Shown here: piece after piece, positions 8,391 through 18,840 of the stretch | Numbering within the stretch: position 1 is the first letter of the stretch | Layout of the letters: every line of letters starts with the position of its first letter | NCBI RefSeq assembly: GCF_017876545.1 | Contig: NZ_JAGIOD010000002.1 | Coordinates: forward strand, 1,116,001-1,180,000 | From: Brachybacterium sacelli | GTDB lineage: Bacteria > Actinomycetota > Actinomycetes > Actinomycetales > Dermabacteraceae | Direction: 5' to 3' | DNA: 64,000 bases | Program-made: the position numbers and the translations under genes | Notes under the pieces: generated by a model | Seen by the model: only the letters and a program-made list of their open reading frames with translations | What the model was told of the DNA's origin: nothing | Databases searched by the model: none

Positions 8391-10148
8391 ATGACCGGAC
8401 AGCAGATGACCGGCGCCCAGGCGCTGATCGAGTCCCTCAAACACGCCGGGGCCGAGGTCGTCTTCGGCCTTCCCGGCGGGTGCATCCTGCCCACGTACGA
8501 CCCGCTGATGGACGCCGAGGACATCCGTCACATCCTGGTGCGCCATGAGCAGGGCGCCGGACATGCCGCGAGCGGGTACGCCCACGCCACCGGCAAGGTC
8601 GGGGTGTGCCTGGTGACCTCCGGGCCTGGCGCCACCAACCTCATCACCGCGATCGCCGATGCGCAGATGGACTCGATCCCGTTGGTCGCGATCACCGGGC
8701 AGGTCGGCTCCCAGTTCATCGGCACCGACGCCTTCCAGGAGGCGGACATCGTCGGGATGACGATGCCTGTTACCAAACACAACTTCCTGGTCTCCGATGC
8801 CGCCGACATCCCCAAGGTCATCAAGCAGGCCTTCCACATCGCCTCGACCGGCCGCCCCGGCGCCGTCCTGGTGGATGTCACCAAGGACGCCCAGCAGGCG
8901 ATGACCGAGTTCGTGTGGCCGGAGGCGCTGGACCTGCCCGGCTATCGCCCCGATCCGCGCCCCCACACCAAGCAGATCCGCGAGGCTGCGAAGCTCCTGC
9001 TCGAGGCCGAGCGCCCAGTCTTCCTGCTCGGCGGCGGGGTGTTGCGCGGCCGCGCGAGCAAGGAGGTCGGCGAACTGATCGACGTCTCCGGAGCGCCTTT
9101 CGTGACCACTCTGATGGCGCGCGGCGCCCTGCCGGACTCCCACCCCAACCACCTCGGTATGCCCGGCATGCACGGCACCGTCTCTGCCGTCTCCGCCCTG
9201 CAGCGATCCGACCTCATCGTGAACATCGGAGCGCGCTTCGATGATCGAGTCACCGGCGTCCTCGACTCCTTCGCGCCGGGGGCGAAGGTCGTCCATGCGG
9301 ACGTCGATCCGGCCGAGATCTCCAAGAACCGCGAAGCCGATGTGCCGATCGTGGGTCAGGCCGCCGACGTCGCCCGCGCCCTGGCCGCCGAGCTGCGCGA
9401 GCAGGTCTCCGGCGAGGACACCCGCAACTACGGGGCGTGGTGGAACACCTTGACGATGCTGCGGGAGAACTACCCTCTGGGATGGACCGAGACCGCCGAC
9501 GGCTTCACCGCCCCGCAGAAGGTGATCTCCCGGATCGGTGCCATCTCGGGGCCGGACTCGATCTACGTCGCCGGCGTGGGGCAGCACCAGATGTGGTCCA
9601 GCCAGTTCATCACGTACGAGCAGCCCTGCACCTGGATCAACTCCGGAGGTCTGGGCACCATGGGTTACTCGGTGCCGGCGGCGATGGGCGCGAAGGTCGG
9701 TCAGCCCTCCAAGGTCGTCTGGTCCATCGATGGCGACGGCTGCTTCCAGATGACCAATCAGGAGCTCGCCACCTGCGTCATCAACGACATCCCGATCAAG
9801 GTCGCGGTCATCAACAACTCCAGCCTCGGCATGGTGCGCCAGTGGCAGAACCTGTTCTATGAGCAGCGCTATTCCCATACCGACCTGAACACCGGGCACG
9901 GCACCCGCCGCGTCCCCGACTTCGTCAAGCTGGCCGAGGCCTACGGCGCCGTCGGCCTGCGCTGCGAGCGTGACGAGGACATCGACGAGACCATCCGCCA
10001 GGCGATGGAGATCAACGACCGACCCGTGGTCGTGGACTTCACGGTCAGCGCCGACGCCATGGTGTGGCCGATGGTGCCGGCAGGGGTCTCCAACGACGAG
10101 ATCCAGATCGCCCAGGGCATGAGCCCCGAGTGGGAGAGGGACATCTGA
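8391..10148 (+). CDS. ilvB: Acetolactate synthase large (catalytic) subunit
   Basis: The enzyme condenses two pyruvates to 2-acetolactate, or pyruvate with 2-ketobutyrate, as the first common step of branched-chain amino acid synthesis. The 585-residue product has the ThDP-family catalytic glutamate in [14 protein letters not shown] (Glu at about 53), the SGPGATNL motif, and the C-terminal ThDP/Mg site [14 protein letters not shown]. The ATG at 8391 is chosen because GAAGGAG stands 7 bases upstream; the frame is open 17 codons further but without such a signal. Expression is predicted to depend on readthrough of the leader attenuator. ilvN follows after 2 bases. Confidence 0.97.
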   Translation: MTGQQMTGAQALIESLKHAGAEVVFGLPGGCILPTYDPLMDAEDIRHILVRHEQGAGHAASGYAHATGKVGVCLVTSGPGATNLITAIADAQMDSIPLVAITGQVGSQFIGTDAFQEADIVGMTMPVTKHNFLVSDAADIPKVIKQAFHIASTGRPGAVLVDVTKDAQQAMTEFVWPEALDLPGYRPDPRPHTKQIREAAKLLLEAERPVFLLGGGVLRGRASKEVGELIDVSGAPFVTTLMARGALPDSHPNHLGMPGMHGTVSAVSALQRSDLIVNIGARFDDRVTGVLDSFAPGAKVVHADVDPAEISKNREADVPIVGQAADVARALAAELREQVSGEDTRNYGAWWNTLTMLRENYPLGWTETADGFTAPQKVISRIGAISGPDSIYVAGVGQHQMWSSQFITYEQPCTWINSGGLGTMGYSVPAAMGAKVGQPSKVVWSIDGDGCFQMTNQELATCVINDIPIKVAVINNSSLGMVRQWQNLFYEQRYSHTDLNTGHGTRRVPDFVKLAEAYGAVGLRCERDEDIDETIRQAMEINDRPVVVDFTVSADAMVWPMVPAGVSNDEIQIAQGMSPEWERDI

Positions 10149-10150
10149 GA

Positions 10151-10714
10151 ATGAGCACGAACCAGTCCGCCGCGAACACCCCCGCCGCGGAGCACGTGAT
10201 GACCCCTGACAGCCAGACCCTCTCGGTGCTGGTCGAGAACAAGCCCGGCGTGCTCACCCGCGTCACCGCGCTGTTCTCGCGCCGCGGGTACAACATCTCC
10301 TCGCTCGCGGTCGGACCGACCGAGCACCCGGAGATCTCCCGCATCACCGTTGTCGTCGACGTGGACCAGCGTCGGCTCGAGCAGATCACCAAGCAGCTCA
10401 ACAAACTGGTGAACGTGCTCAAGATCGTCCAGCTCGACGCGCGGCAGACCGTCCAGCGCGAGCTGATCCTCATCAAGGTCACCGCGGACAACGCGACGCG
10501 TACCTCGGTGCTGGAGATCGTCCAGATGTTCCGGGCGAAGGTGGTCGATGCGGCTGCCGACTCCGTGACCATCGAAGCGACCGGCACGCAGGACAAGCTC
10601 GCCGCGCTGCTGGAGATGCTGGAGTCCTTCGGCGTCCGCGAGATCGTCAAGTCCGGCGAGGTCGCCATCGGCCGCGGCGGCCGAGCGATCACCGACCGGA
10701 GTCTGCTGGGCTGA
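10151..10714 (+). CDS. ilvN: Acetolactate synthase small (regulatory) subunit
   Basis: The 187-residue regulatory subunit activates IlvB and confers feedback inhibition by valine. An N-terminal ACT domain begins at SVLVENKPGVLTRVTALFSRRGYNISS (given in part: VENKPGVLTRVTALFSRRGY), and a second ACT-like half follows from about residue 95 (RELILIKVTADNATR). The start lies 2 bases after the ilvB stop, and its ribosome binding site is inside the ilvB 3' end, so the two subunits should be made in balance. Confidence 0.95.
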   Translation: MSTNQSAANTPAAEHVMTPDSQTLSVLVENKPGVLTRVTALFSRRGYNISSLAVGPTEHPEISRITVVVDVDQRRLEQITKQLNKLVNVLKIVQLDARQTVQRELILIKVTADNATRTSVLEIVQMFRAKVVDAAADSVTIEATGTQDKLAALLEMLESFGVREIVKSGEVAIGRGGRAITDRSLLG

Positions 10715-10768
10715 CCGACGTACTGCGAGCTCGCGAGCGGCAGGAGACCAGCAGTTACCACGGGCTGA

Positions 10769-11902
<1,134 letters not shown>

Positions 11903-11910
11903 GACCCCTC

Positions 11911-11968
11911 GGACAGCCAGGAGCCCCGCAGCGAACAGGATGGTTCGCTGCGGGGCTCCTGGCTGTCC
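11911..11968. terminator. 25-bp perfect hairpin between ilvC and the convergent ABC genes
   Basis: Bases 11911-11935 and 11944-11968 form a perfect 25-bp stem with an 8-base loop. There is no T-tract on either side. It starts 8 bases after the ilvC stop and lies just beyond the convergent ABC permease stop at 11993, so it probably serves both strands as a terminator or 3'-end stabiliser. Confidence 0.65.
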
Positions 11969-11992
11969 GGGACTCGGCAGTCCCGGCCTTCC

Positions 11993-12811
11993 TCAGCGGT
12001 CGCCGCTGCGCCGGAAGGCGAGCGCCGTGAGCACCATCGCGCCCGCGGTGATCCCGATGCTCCAGGCCAGGGGCGCCAGCAGCTGCGCCTCGCCGGCCCC
12101 GATCAGCAGTGCACGCAGGGCGTCCACCAGCGGCCCCATCGGCTGGTGCGTGGCGATCGGCTGCAGCCACTCGGGCATGGTCGCGATCGGCACGAAGGCG
12201 CTGGAGAGATAGGGCAGGAAGAGCAGGACGAAGCCGTAGCCGTTGGCGGCCTCCGGGCTCCCGGCGACCAGTCCGATGCAGGCGAACAACGCGGTGATCG
12301 CGAGGATCCACAGGGCGACCAGGCCCAGGACGGCGACCCACTCCAGCACGGTGGCGGTGGGCCGGAAGCCGATCAGGAGAGCCACCAGGATCACGATCAC
12401 GGTCGCCAGGAGGTTGCGCAGCACGCTCGCCACCACGTGCCCGGCCAGCACGGTGGCCGCGGTGATGGGCATGGTGCGGAACCGCCGCATGGCGCCGAGC
12501 GTGACATCGCGATTGACCGAGACGGCCACGGAGGCGGCGCCGTAGCCGGCGCAGGTGAGGATCACGCCGGGAACGACGAAGTCCACATAGCCCTCGGCGA
12601 TGATCGCGCCGCCGAAGACGTAGGTGAACAGCAGCAGGAGCATCACGGGCAGGGCGACGGCCATCAGCAGGCCTTCGCCGTCGCGCAGACTGTGGCGCAG
12701 GCTGCGGCCGATGAACACGGCGCTGGAGCGCAGGGCGCCCGTCCCGAGCGGACGGCGGGCCGCGGTGCGGGGCGGGGGCGTGCGCAGCGGGGCAGGGGCG
12801 AGGGAGGTCAT
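11993..12811 (-). CDS. ABC-2 type transporter permease
   Basis: A 272-residue membrane protein with about six hydrophobic segments, among them GEGLLMAVALPVMLLLLFTY, a second at VPGVILTCAGYGAASVAVSV and a third at LVALWILAITALFACIGLVA. It fits the ABC-2/DrrB-like permease family that exports drugs, lipids or polymers. The short loop LGAMRRFRTMPIT resembles the conserved coupling region (M-RFRxxPI) of this family. It forms an ATGA overlap with the ATPase gene upstream and would act with it. The substrate cannot be predicted. Confidence 0.9.
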   Translation of the reverse strand: MTSLAPAPLRTPPPRTAARRPLGTGALRSSAVFIGRSLRHSLRDGEGLLMAVALPVMLLLLFTYVFGGAIIAEGYVDFVVPGVILTCAGYGAASVAVSVNRDVTLGAMRRFRTMPITAATVLAGHVVASVLRNLLATVIVILVALLIGFRPTATVLEWVAVLGLVALWILAITALFACIGLVAGSPEAANGYGFVLLFLPYLSSAFVPIATMPEWLQPIATHQPMGPLVDALRALLIGAGEAQLLAPLAWSIGITAGAMVLTALAFRRSGDR

Positions 12812-13686
12812 GCCGCGGTCTCCTGTCGGTCCAAGGGCTCCTGGGTCAGAGCCGTGAAGGCGTCGTCGAGCGTGGGGGAGCGCAGCTCCGCGCGCAGGTC
12901 CTTTTCTTGGTCCTGGATCTGCGCCATGGCGCCGCGCAGCGAGGCGGCGGTGCCGTCGGTGTCGATCCCGCGCACCTCCGACCCGTCGTGGTCCAGCAGC
13001 ACCAGCCGCTGTCCGCCGACGGCGGCGGTGAGCTCCGCGGCGGTGCCGTCGGCGACGATGCGTCCGCCCCGCATCACAGCGATGCGCTCGGCGAGTGCCT
13101 CGGCCTCGTCCAGCGTCTGCGTGGTGAGGAAGACGGTGGTGCCCGAGCCGGCCAGGGTGCGCACGTCGTCCCAGACGCGGCGTCTGCTCACGGGGTCGAG
13201 CCCGGTGGTGGGCTCGTCCAGGAACAGGACGGCGGGCTGGGTGATGAGCGAGGCGGCCAGATCCAAGCGCCGCCGCATGCCGCCGGAGTAGGTGGCGACG
13301 GTGCGCCGCCCCGCCGGTGCGAGGTCGAACTGCTCGAGCAGCTCGTCCGCGCGGCGGGATGCCGTGCGTGCGAGGCCGAGGAGGCGGCCGAGCATGACGA
13401 GGTTCTCCCGACCCGTCAGGAGGTCGTCGAGCGTGGTCTCCTGTCCGGTGGCGGCGATGAGGCGCCGGGCCTCGCGCGGGGCGCGGACCACGTCCACGCC
13501 TGCGATGTGCGCGGTGCCGGAGTCCGGGCGCACGAGGGTGGTGAGGATCGAGACGAGGGTGGTCTTGCCGGCCCCGTTGGGGCCGAGCAGGGCGAACACG
13601 CCGCCGTCGAGGGTGAGGTCGAGATGATCCAGCACGGGATCGCGATAGGACTTCGTGATCCCGGAGATCTCGAGGGTGGGGCCCAT
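12808..13686 (-). CDS. ABC transporter ATP-binding protein (DrrA/CcmA-like)
   Basis: A 292-residue ATPase with Walker A LLGPNGAGKTTL, signature YSGGMRRRLDLAASL, Walker B AVLFLDEPTTGLDP and a downstream H-loop region in which TTQTLDEAE replaces the usual TTHYLEEAE (Gln where most homologues have His). The C-terminal extension after about residue 215 (SPTLDDAFTALT) is the DrrA-type tail. It should energise the permease encoded just downstream in the ATGA-overlapped pair. The gene is divergent from a TetR-family gene, the usual arrangement for an efflux pump and its repressor. Confidence 0.92.
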   Translation of the reverse strand: MGPTLEISGITKSYRDPVLDHLDLTLDGGVFALLGPNGAGKTTLVSILTTLVRPDSGTAHIAGVDVVRAPREARRLIAATGQETTLDDLLTGRENLVMLGRLLGLARTASRRADELLEQFDLAPAGRRTVATYSGGMRRRLDLAASLITQPAVLFLDEPTTGLDPVSRRRVWDDVRTLAGSGTTVFLTTQTLDEAEALAERIAVMRGGRIVADGTAAELTAAVGGQRLVLLDHDGSEVRGIDTDGTAASLRGAMAQIQDQEKDLRAELRSPTLDDAFTALTQEPLDRQETAA

Positions 13687-13715
13687 GGTCACTCCGATCT
13701 GTGTGCGTCGCACGC

Positions 13716-13730
13716 TGTATGCAACATAAA
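13716..13730. promoter_or_regulatory. Candidate operator between the ABC pair and the TetR gene
   Basis: In the 147-base divergent gap, TGTATG-CAA-CATAAA (13716-13730) is an imperfect palindrome, and CAGTATG at 13731-13737 repeats one half-site. It lies where it could cover the minus-strand ABC promoter. The link to the adjacent TetR protein is inferred from position only. Confidence 0.25.
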
Positions 13731-13833
13731 CAGTATGGAGTGTACGCAGTGACGGCGCAACAGGGTGGACGCGAGAACTGTGTGTGACGTACGCTGAGAG
13801 GCGAGCACGCGGCGAGCAGGAGGAGGAGCGAGG

Positions 13834-14823
13834 ATGGCAGGGCAGGATCATGAAGGGGCCTCTCGGCTGGTGGCGATGGCCTGGGGCCTCGCGGCGGCAC
13901 CGCAGCGCGGCCCCCGGCGCGAGCTGAGTCACGAGCGCATCGTCGAGGCCGCGATCGAGATCGCCGATGCCGAAGGCCTCGCCGCGGTGACGATGCAGCG
14001 CGTCGCCCGGGCCTTCGACTTCACGACCATGGCGCTGTACCGCTACGTCTCCTCGAAGGACGATCTCCAGCGGCTCATGCTCGACGGGATCGCCGCGGGC
14101 GAGACGTGGGCGGTCGACGACGAGGACTGGCGCGCCGGCCTCGAGCAGTGGACGCGGATCATGGTGGGGACCTACCGGAGCCATCCGTGGTCCCTGGAGA
14201 TCCCGCTGGCCCGCGAGACCATGCTCATGCCGGGTCAGGTCCGTGCCGTGGACGCCGGGATGCGGGCGATGCGCTCGCTGCCCGCCACTGCCGGCGACAA
14301 GCTGGGGGTGCTGATGCTGCTGGCGGTCAACGCCCGCGGATTCGCCTCGCTGGACCGGGAGATGGCGCGGGCGGAGGCTGACGACGTCCTGGCGACGCGG
14401 CACCTGCTGCAGGAGATCGTCGCCGACGGGCGGTTCCCCGATGCCCAGGCCGTCATCGAATCCGGCGAGTACTTCGGGGAGGAGGGATCGGAAGGAGAGG
14501 GAGCAGATGGTCTCGAGGACGTCGCCGTCGCCCTCTCGCTGCTGATGCCGGGCATCGAGAGGGTGTTCGAGGCGGACGACCACGCGGCAGGGGGGCAGGC
14601 ATCCGAGCCGGACGACCCCGCCCGGAGCCCCGAGTGGGAGCTCGCGGCGGCCGAGGCCGACCTCACCTCGGTGATCGCGCTGCGCAAGGCCACCCAGCGA
14701 CGTGCGCGGGACCTGGAGAAGCGGGAGGGTCGCCTCCGCTCGGACCGGGATCGTGCGAAGGTGCGGGCGAAGGAGGCGGCCAAGGCCGCGGCGAAGCAGG
14801 CGGCGGAGGAGGACCGGGACTGA
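13834..14823 (+). CDS. TetR-family transcriptional regulator with a long charged C-terminal tail
   Basis: A 329-residue regulator. The N-terminal HTH is at about residues 30-75 (HERIVEAAIEIADAEGLAAV, then MALYRYVSSKDDLQRLML); residues 80-230 resemble the TetR_C C-terminal ligand domain. The last 65 residues are unusual for the family: after an acidic, glycine-rich linker, a strongly charged, alanine-rich stretch (ATQRRARDLEKREGRLRSDR onwards) looks like a basic coiled coil. A strong purine-rich site (AGGAGGAGGAG) precedes the ATG. It is divergent from the ABC-2 exporter and probably represses it. Confidence 0.88.
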   Translation: MAGQDHEGASRLVAMAWGLAAAPQRGPRRELSHERIVEAAIEIADAEGLAAVTMQRVARAFDFTTMALYRYVSSKDDLQRLMLDGIAAGETWAVDDEDWRAGLEQWTRIMVGTYRSHPWSLEIPLARETMLMPGQVRAVDAGMRAMRSLPATAGDKLGVLMLLAVNARGFASLDREMARAEADDVLATRHLLQEIVADGRFPDAQAVIESGEYFGEEGSEGEGADGLEDVAVALSLLMPGIERVFEADDHAAGGQASEPDDPARSPEWELAAAEADLTSVIALRKATQRRARDLEKREGRLRSDRDRAKVRAKEAAKAAAKQAAEEDRD

Positions 14824-14920
14824 ATGACCTGGATCGGGGCCTGCCGCAAGCGGTTCCTCGCATCCCCGGAAGGGGCTGTCTCGGATCCTGGCCTGTGTGA
14901 CCGCATGGCGGACAGCGGCG

Positions 14921-14926
14921 TAGTCT
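14921..14926 (+). promoter_or_regulatory. -10 element upstream of serA
   Basis: TAGTCT at 14921-14926 would place the transcription start near 14933. A GTG at 14934, 7 bases after it and in frame with serA, could give a leaderless, 17-residue-longer SerA; the GTG at 14985 with a CGGAGG site is preferred. Confidence 0.35.
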
Positions 14927-14984
14927 TTTCTCGGTGCGGGCGACGGCACGCCCGGCACCGCCACCCGACCCGGAGGTACATCCC

Positions 14985-16592
14985 GTGACGCGACCCGTCG
15001 TGCTGCTCGCCGAAGAACTCTCGCCCGCCACCATCGAGGTCTTCGGCGACGATGCCGATGTCCGCCATGTCGACGGCACGGACCGTGACGCCCTCCTCAG
15101 CGCTGTCGGTCAGGCCGACGCGCTGCTGGTCCGCTCCGCCACGCAGGTTGACGCGGAGGTGTTCGCCGCCGCGAAAGGACTGAAGGTCATCGCGCGTGCG
15201 GGCGTGGGGCTGGACAATGTCGACGTCGCGGCCGCCACCGCCGCCGGCGTCATGGTCATCAATGCCCCCACCTCGAACATCGTCTCGGCGGCGGAGCTCG
15301 CCGTGACGCTGATCCTGACCTCCCTGCGCAATGTCGCCCGTGCCGACGCCTCCGTGAAGGCGGGTCGCTGGGAGCGCAAGCAGCTCAGCGGTGTCGAGCT
15401 GCTGGGCAAGACCGTCGGTGTGGTCGGCTTCGGCCGGATCGGGCAGCTGGTCGCCGAACGGCTCGCCCCCTTCGACGTGCAGCTGCTCGCCTACGACCCC
15501 TACGTCAGCCATACCCGGGCCGCCGAGCTCGGCGCCCGCGTGGTCGAGCTCGACGAGCTCATGGCCGAAGCCGACGTGGTCACGGTCCACATGCCCAAGA
15601 CCCCCGAGACCACGGGTCTCATCGGCACCGAGCAGTTCGCACTGGCCAAGCCCTCCCTGCACATCGTCAACGCCGCCCGCGGCGGCCTGATCGACGAGGA
15701 CGCCCTGTACGAGGCACTGTCCACGGGCCGTATCGCCGGTGCTGGCCTGGACGTGTACACCTCGGAGCCGCCCGCGAGCTCGGAGAGCGCCGCGCGCCTG
15801 CTCGAGCTCGAGAACATCACGCTCACCCCGCACCTGGGCGCCTCCACGGCCGAAGCGCAGGAGAAGGCCGGCGTCGCCGTCGCCAAGTCCGTGCGCCTGG
15901 CGCTGGGCGGGGAGCTCGTGCCCGACGCCGTGAACGTCGCCGGCGGTGCGATCGACGACCTGGTCCGCCCCGGCGTGGCCCTCGCCGACCGCCTCGGCCA
16001 GCTGTTCACCGCTCTGGCCGGGGAGTCGCCCGAGCTGCTCGACATCGAGGTGCACGGCGAGATCGCCTCCCGCGACGTCACCGCCCTGAAGCTCTCCGCG
16101 CTGCGCGGCGCCTTCCGCGGCGTGGTGACCGAGCAGGTCAGCTACGTCAACGCCCCGGTCCTCGCCGAGGAGCGCGGCATCACCGTGCAGCTGGTGACCG
16201 ACGAGACCTCCGAGCGGTTCCGCAATGTCGTCACCCTCCGCGGAACCCTGCGCGACGGCACGGTCGTCTCCGTCTCCGGCACCCTCAGCGGCGTAGACCA
16301 GGAGCACAAGCTCACCGAGGTCGCCGGCCATGCCCTGGAGGTGCCGCTGAGCGACCACCTGCTGCTGATCCGCTATGACGACGGACCCGGCCTGATCGGC
16401 CAGTACGGCGCCGGGCTCGGCGAGGCCGGGGTGAACATCGCCGGTATGCAGGTCTCGCGCAAGGGCAACGAGCGCGGGGCCGAGGCGCTCGTGGTGCTCG
16501 ACCTCGACGAGTCGGTCGACCGTGACCTGGCCGAACGGATCGGCGAGCGCATCGGCGCCCACTCGATCCACGCCGTCGACCTCGTGTACTGA
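14985..16592 (+). CDS. serA: D-3-phosphoglycerate dehydrogenase
   Basis: SerA oxidises 3-phosphoglycerate to 3-phosphohydroxypyruvate, the first step of serine synthesis. The 535-residue protein is the long actinobacterial form: catalytic and Rossmann domains (VVGFGRIGQLVAERL, ARGGLIDEDAL, HLGASTAEAQEKAG), an intervening domain from about 320 to 450, and a C-terminal ACT domain (from about LLIRYDDGPGLIGQYGAGLG) for serine feedback. The GTG at 14985 is preferred, with CGGAGG 9 bases upstream. It is followed by leuB after 33 bases; serA next to leuB after ilvBNC is the conserved actinobacterial order, here interrupted by the ABC-TetR block. Confidence 0.95.
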   Translation: MTRPVVLLAEELSPATIEVFGDDADVRHVDGTDRDALLSAVGQADALLVRSATQVDAEVFAAAKGLKVIARAGVGLDNVDVAAATAAGVMVINAPTSNIVSAAELAVTLILTSLRNVARADASVKAGRWERKQLSGVELLGKTVGVVGFGRIGQLVAERLAPFDVQLLAYDPYVSHTRAAELGARVVELDELMAEADVVTVHMPKTPETTGLIGTEQFALAKPSLHIVNAARGGLIDEDALYEALSTGRIAGAGLDVYTSEPPASSESAARLLELENITLTPHLGASTAEAQEKAGVAVAKSVRLALGGELVPDAVNVAGGAIDDLVRPGVALADRLGQLFTALAGESPELLDIEVHGEIASRDVTALKLSALRGAFRGVVTEQVSYVNAPVLAEERGITVQLVTDETSERFRNVVTLRGTLRDGTVVSVSGTLSGVDQEHKLTEVAGHALEVPLSDHLLLIRYDDGPGLIGQYGAGLGEAGVNIAGMQVSRKGNERGAEALVVLDLDESVDRDLAERIGERIGAHSIHAVDLVY

Positions 16593-16625
16593 TCCGCCCC
16601 CAGTCATCCCAGAACCGGAGTTCCC

Positions 16626-17702
16626 GTGAGCGATATCGACGCATCCGTCCCGCCCGTCCTCAAGCTCGCCGTCATCGAGGGCGACGGCATCGGCCAGGAG
16701 GTCGTCCCCCAGGGCGTGCGCGCCCTGCGCGCCGCCCTGGAGCCCGTCGGCGTCACCGTCGCGACCACCGAGTTCGACCTCGGTGCCGGCCGGTGGCACC
16801 GCACGGGGGAGACCCTCACCGACGAGGACATGGCCCGTCTGGCGGAGCACGACGCGATCCTGCTCGGCGCCGTCGGCGACCCCGACGTCCCCTCGGGCGT
16901 TCTCGAGCGGGGCATGCTGCTGAAGCTCCGCTTCGGCTTCGACCATTACGTGAACCTGCGCCCCACCAAGCTGCTGCCGGGCGTGCCCTCCCCGCTCGCC
17001 GATCCAGGTGACATGGACTTCCTGGTGGTGCGCGAGGGCACCGAGGGCCCGTACGTCGGCAACGGAGGCTCGATGCGCACCGGCACCGAGCTCGAGGTCG
17101 CCACCGAGGTCTCCCTGAACACCGCCGTCGGCGTCGAGCGCGTGGTCCGCTACGCCTTCGAGCAGGCCGAGAAGCGGCGCGGGAAGCTGACCCTGGTCCA
17201 CAAGCACAACGTGCTGGTCCACGCCGGCCACCTGTGGCAGCGGATCGTCGACCGGGTCGGTGCCGAGCACCCCGACGTCACCGTGGACTACGCCCACGTC
17301 GATGCCGCGATGATCTACCTCGCGACCGATCCGGGCCGCTTCGATGTCATCGTCACGGACAACCTCTTCGGCGACATCGTCACCGACCTGGCCGCGGCCG
17401 TCGGCGGCGGCATCGGCCTCGCCGCGAGCGGCAACCTCAACCCCTCCGGCGACTACCCCTCGATGTTCGAGCCCGTCCACGGCTCCGCCCCGGACATCGC
17501 AGGGAAGGACCTGGCCGACCCCACGGCCACGGTGCTCTCGGTCGCGCTGCTGCTGGACCATCTCGGCCAGCTCGAGCCCGCCGCCGCGGTGCGCGCCGCC
17601 GTCGAATCCGACCTCGCCGCCCGGACCGGCTCCGAGATCCTCGCCGCGCGGGGGACCACGCAGATCGGCGACGATCTGGTGGCCGCGATCTCCGGTCGCT
17701 GA
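16626..17702 (+). CDS. leuB: 3-isopropylmalate dehydrogenase
   Basis: LeuB oxidatively decarboxylates 3-isopropylmalate in leucine synthesis. The 358-residue protein has the N-terminal [14 protein letters not shown], the substrate region [18 protein letters not shown] (arginines), KHNVL for the catalytic lysine region, and the metal and nucleotide segments [15 protein letters not shown] and [19 protein letters not shown]. It starts with GTG after CCGGAG. Together with leuC and leuD 28 kb away it accounts for the leucine branch except leuA, which is not in the window. Confidence 0.96.
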   Translation: MSDIDASVPPVLKLAVIEGDGIGQEVVPQGVRALRAALEPVGVTVATTEFDLGAGRWHRTGETLTDEDMARLAEHDAILLGAVGDPDVPSGVLERGMLLKLRFGFDHYVNLRPTKLLPGVPSPLADPGDMDFLVVREGTEGPYVGNGGSMRTGTELEVATEVSLNTAVGVERVVRYAFEQAEKRRGKLTLVHKHNVLVHAGHLWQRIVDRVGAEHPDVTVDYAHVDAAMIYLATDPGRFDVIVTDNLFGDIVTDLAAAVGGGIGLAASGNLNPSGDYPSMFEPVHGSAPDIAGKDLADPTATVLSVALLLDHLGQLEPAAAVRAAVESDLAARTGSEILAARGTTQIGDDLVAAISGR

Positions 17703-17741
17703 CACACTTGCCCTGACCACCCCTGCCTCGAGGAGCATCCC

Positions 17742-18833
17742 ATGAGTGCGCTCGCCTTCACCCAGACCGACCAGGCCCGTCGCATCGGCGAGGACGAGCG
17801 CGCCCGTATCCTCGCCGATCCCGGATTCGGCCAGTACTACACCGACTTCATGGCCCATGCGTCCTGGCGCGAGGCGTGCGGCTGGGACCGCGGAGAGGTG
17901 GTGCCCTTCGGCCCGCTCTACCTCTCGCCCGCCGCCGCGGTGCTGCACTACGGCCAGGAGATCTTCGAGGGCCTCAAGGCGTTCCGTCACGCCGACGGCT
18001 CGGTGTGGACCTTCCGTCCCGAGCGCAACGCCGAACGCCTGCAGCGCTCCGCGCGCCGGCTCGCGCTGCCGGAGCTGCCGACCGAGGCCTTCCTGGACTC
18101 GCTGCGGGCGGTCGTCACGGCCGACGAGCCCTGGGTCCCCGAGGCCACCAGCGAGGAGTCGCTGTACCTGCGGCCCTTCATGTTCGCCTCCGAGGAGTTC
18201 CTGGGGGTGCGGGCGGCGCACGCCGTGGAGTACTACGTCATCGCGTCCCCGGCCGGTCCCTACTTCCCCCGCGGCGTCCAGCCGCTGGTCGTGTGGATCA
18301 CCGATGAGTACGCCCGCGCCGGGGCCGGCGGCACCGGTGCCGCCAAGTGCGGCGGGAACTACGCCTCCTCGCTGCTGGGCAAGCGGGAGGCCGCCGAGCA
18401 CGGGGCCGACGAGATCCTGTTCCTGGACTCCGAGACCCACACGAGCATCGACGAGCTGTCGGGGATGAACGTCTTCGCGATCACCGCCGACGGGCGCCTC
18501 CTGACGCCGGCGCTGACCGGCTCGATCCTCGAGGGAGTCACCCGGGAGTCGATCCTGCGCCTGGCCGCTGACCGCGGTCTGGAGCCGCTCGAGCAGAAGC
18601 TCGAGATGAGCGAGATCCTCGCCCAGCTCGGCTCCGGGGAGATCACCGAGATGTTCGCCTGCGGCACCGCGGCCGTCATCAACCCGATCGGTGAGTTCCG
18701 GGCCCACGGCGGCAGCTGGAGAGTCGGTGACGGCGGCTCCGGCGAGATCACCCTGGCGCTGCGTCAGGAGCTCACCGACATCCAGTACGGCCGCGTCCCG
18801 GACCGTCACGGCTGGCTCACCCGACTGGTCTGA
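17742..18833 (+). CDS. ilvE: Branched-chain amino acid aminotransferase
   Basis: IlvE transfers an amino group from glutamate to the branched-chain 2-keto acids as the last step of Val, Leu and Ile synthesis. The 363-residue fold-type IV PLP enzyme has the PLP lysine in GAAKCGGNYASSLLG, the substrate motif EIFEGLKAFRH, and the C-terminal FACGTAAVINPIGE segment. AGGAG lies 7 bases before the ATG. It is 39 bases after leuB and 7 before cimA, likely one transcript. Confidence 0.96.
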   Translation: MSALAFTQTDQARRIGEDERARILADPGFGQYYTDFMAHASWREACGWDRGEVVPFGPLYLSPAAAVLHYGQEIFEGLKAFRHADGSVWTFRPERNAERLQRSARRLALPELPTEAFLDSLRAVVTADEPWVPEATSEESLYLRPFMFASEEFLGVRAAHAVEYYVIASPAGPYFPRGVQPLVVWITDEYARAGAGGTGAAKCGGNYASSLLGKREAAEHGADEILFLDSETHTSIDELSGMNVFAITADGRLLTPALTGSILEGVTRESILRLAADRGLEPLEQKLEMSEILAQLGSGEITEMFACGTAAVINPIGEFRAHGGSWRVGDGGSGEITLALRQELTDIQYGRVPDRHGWLTRLV

Positions 18834-18840
18834 GCGCACG

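Noticed and set aside
8109..9899. A 596-codon minus-strand frame opposite ilvB that runs over the attenuator
   Set aside because: It is antisense to ilvB and would obliterate the clear leader and terminator structure.
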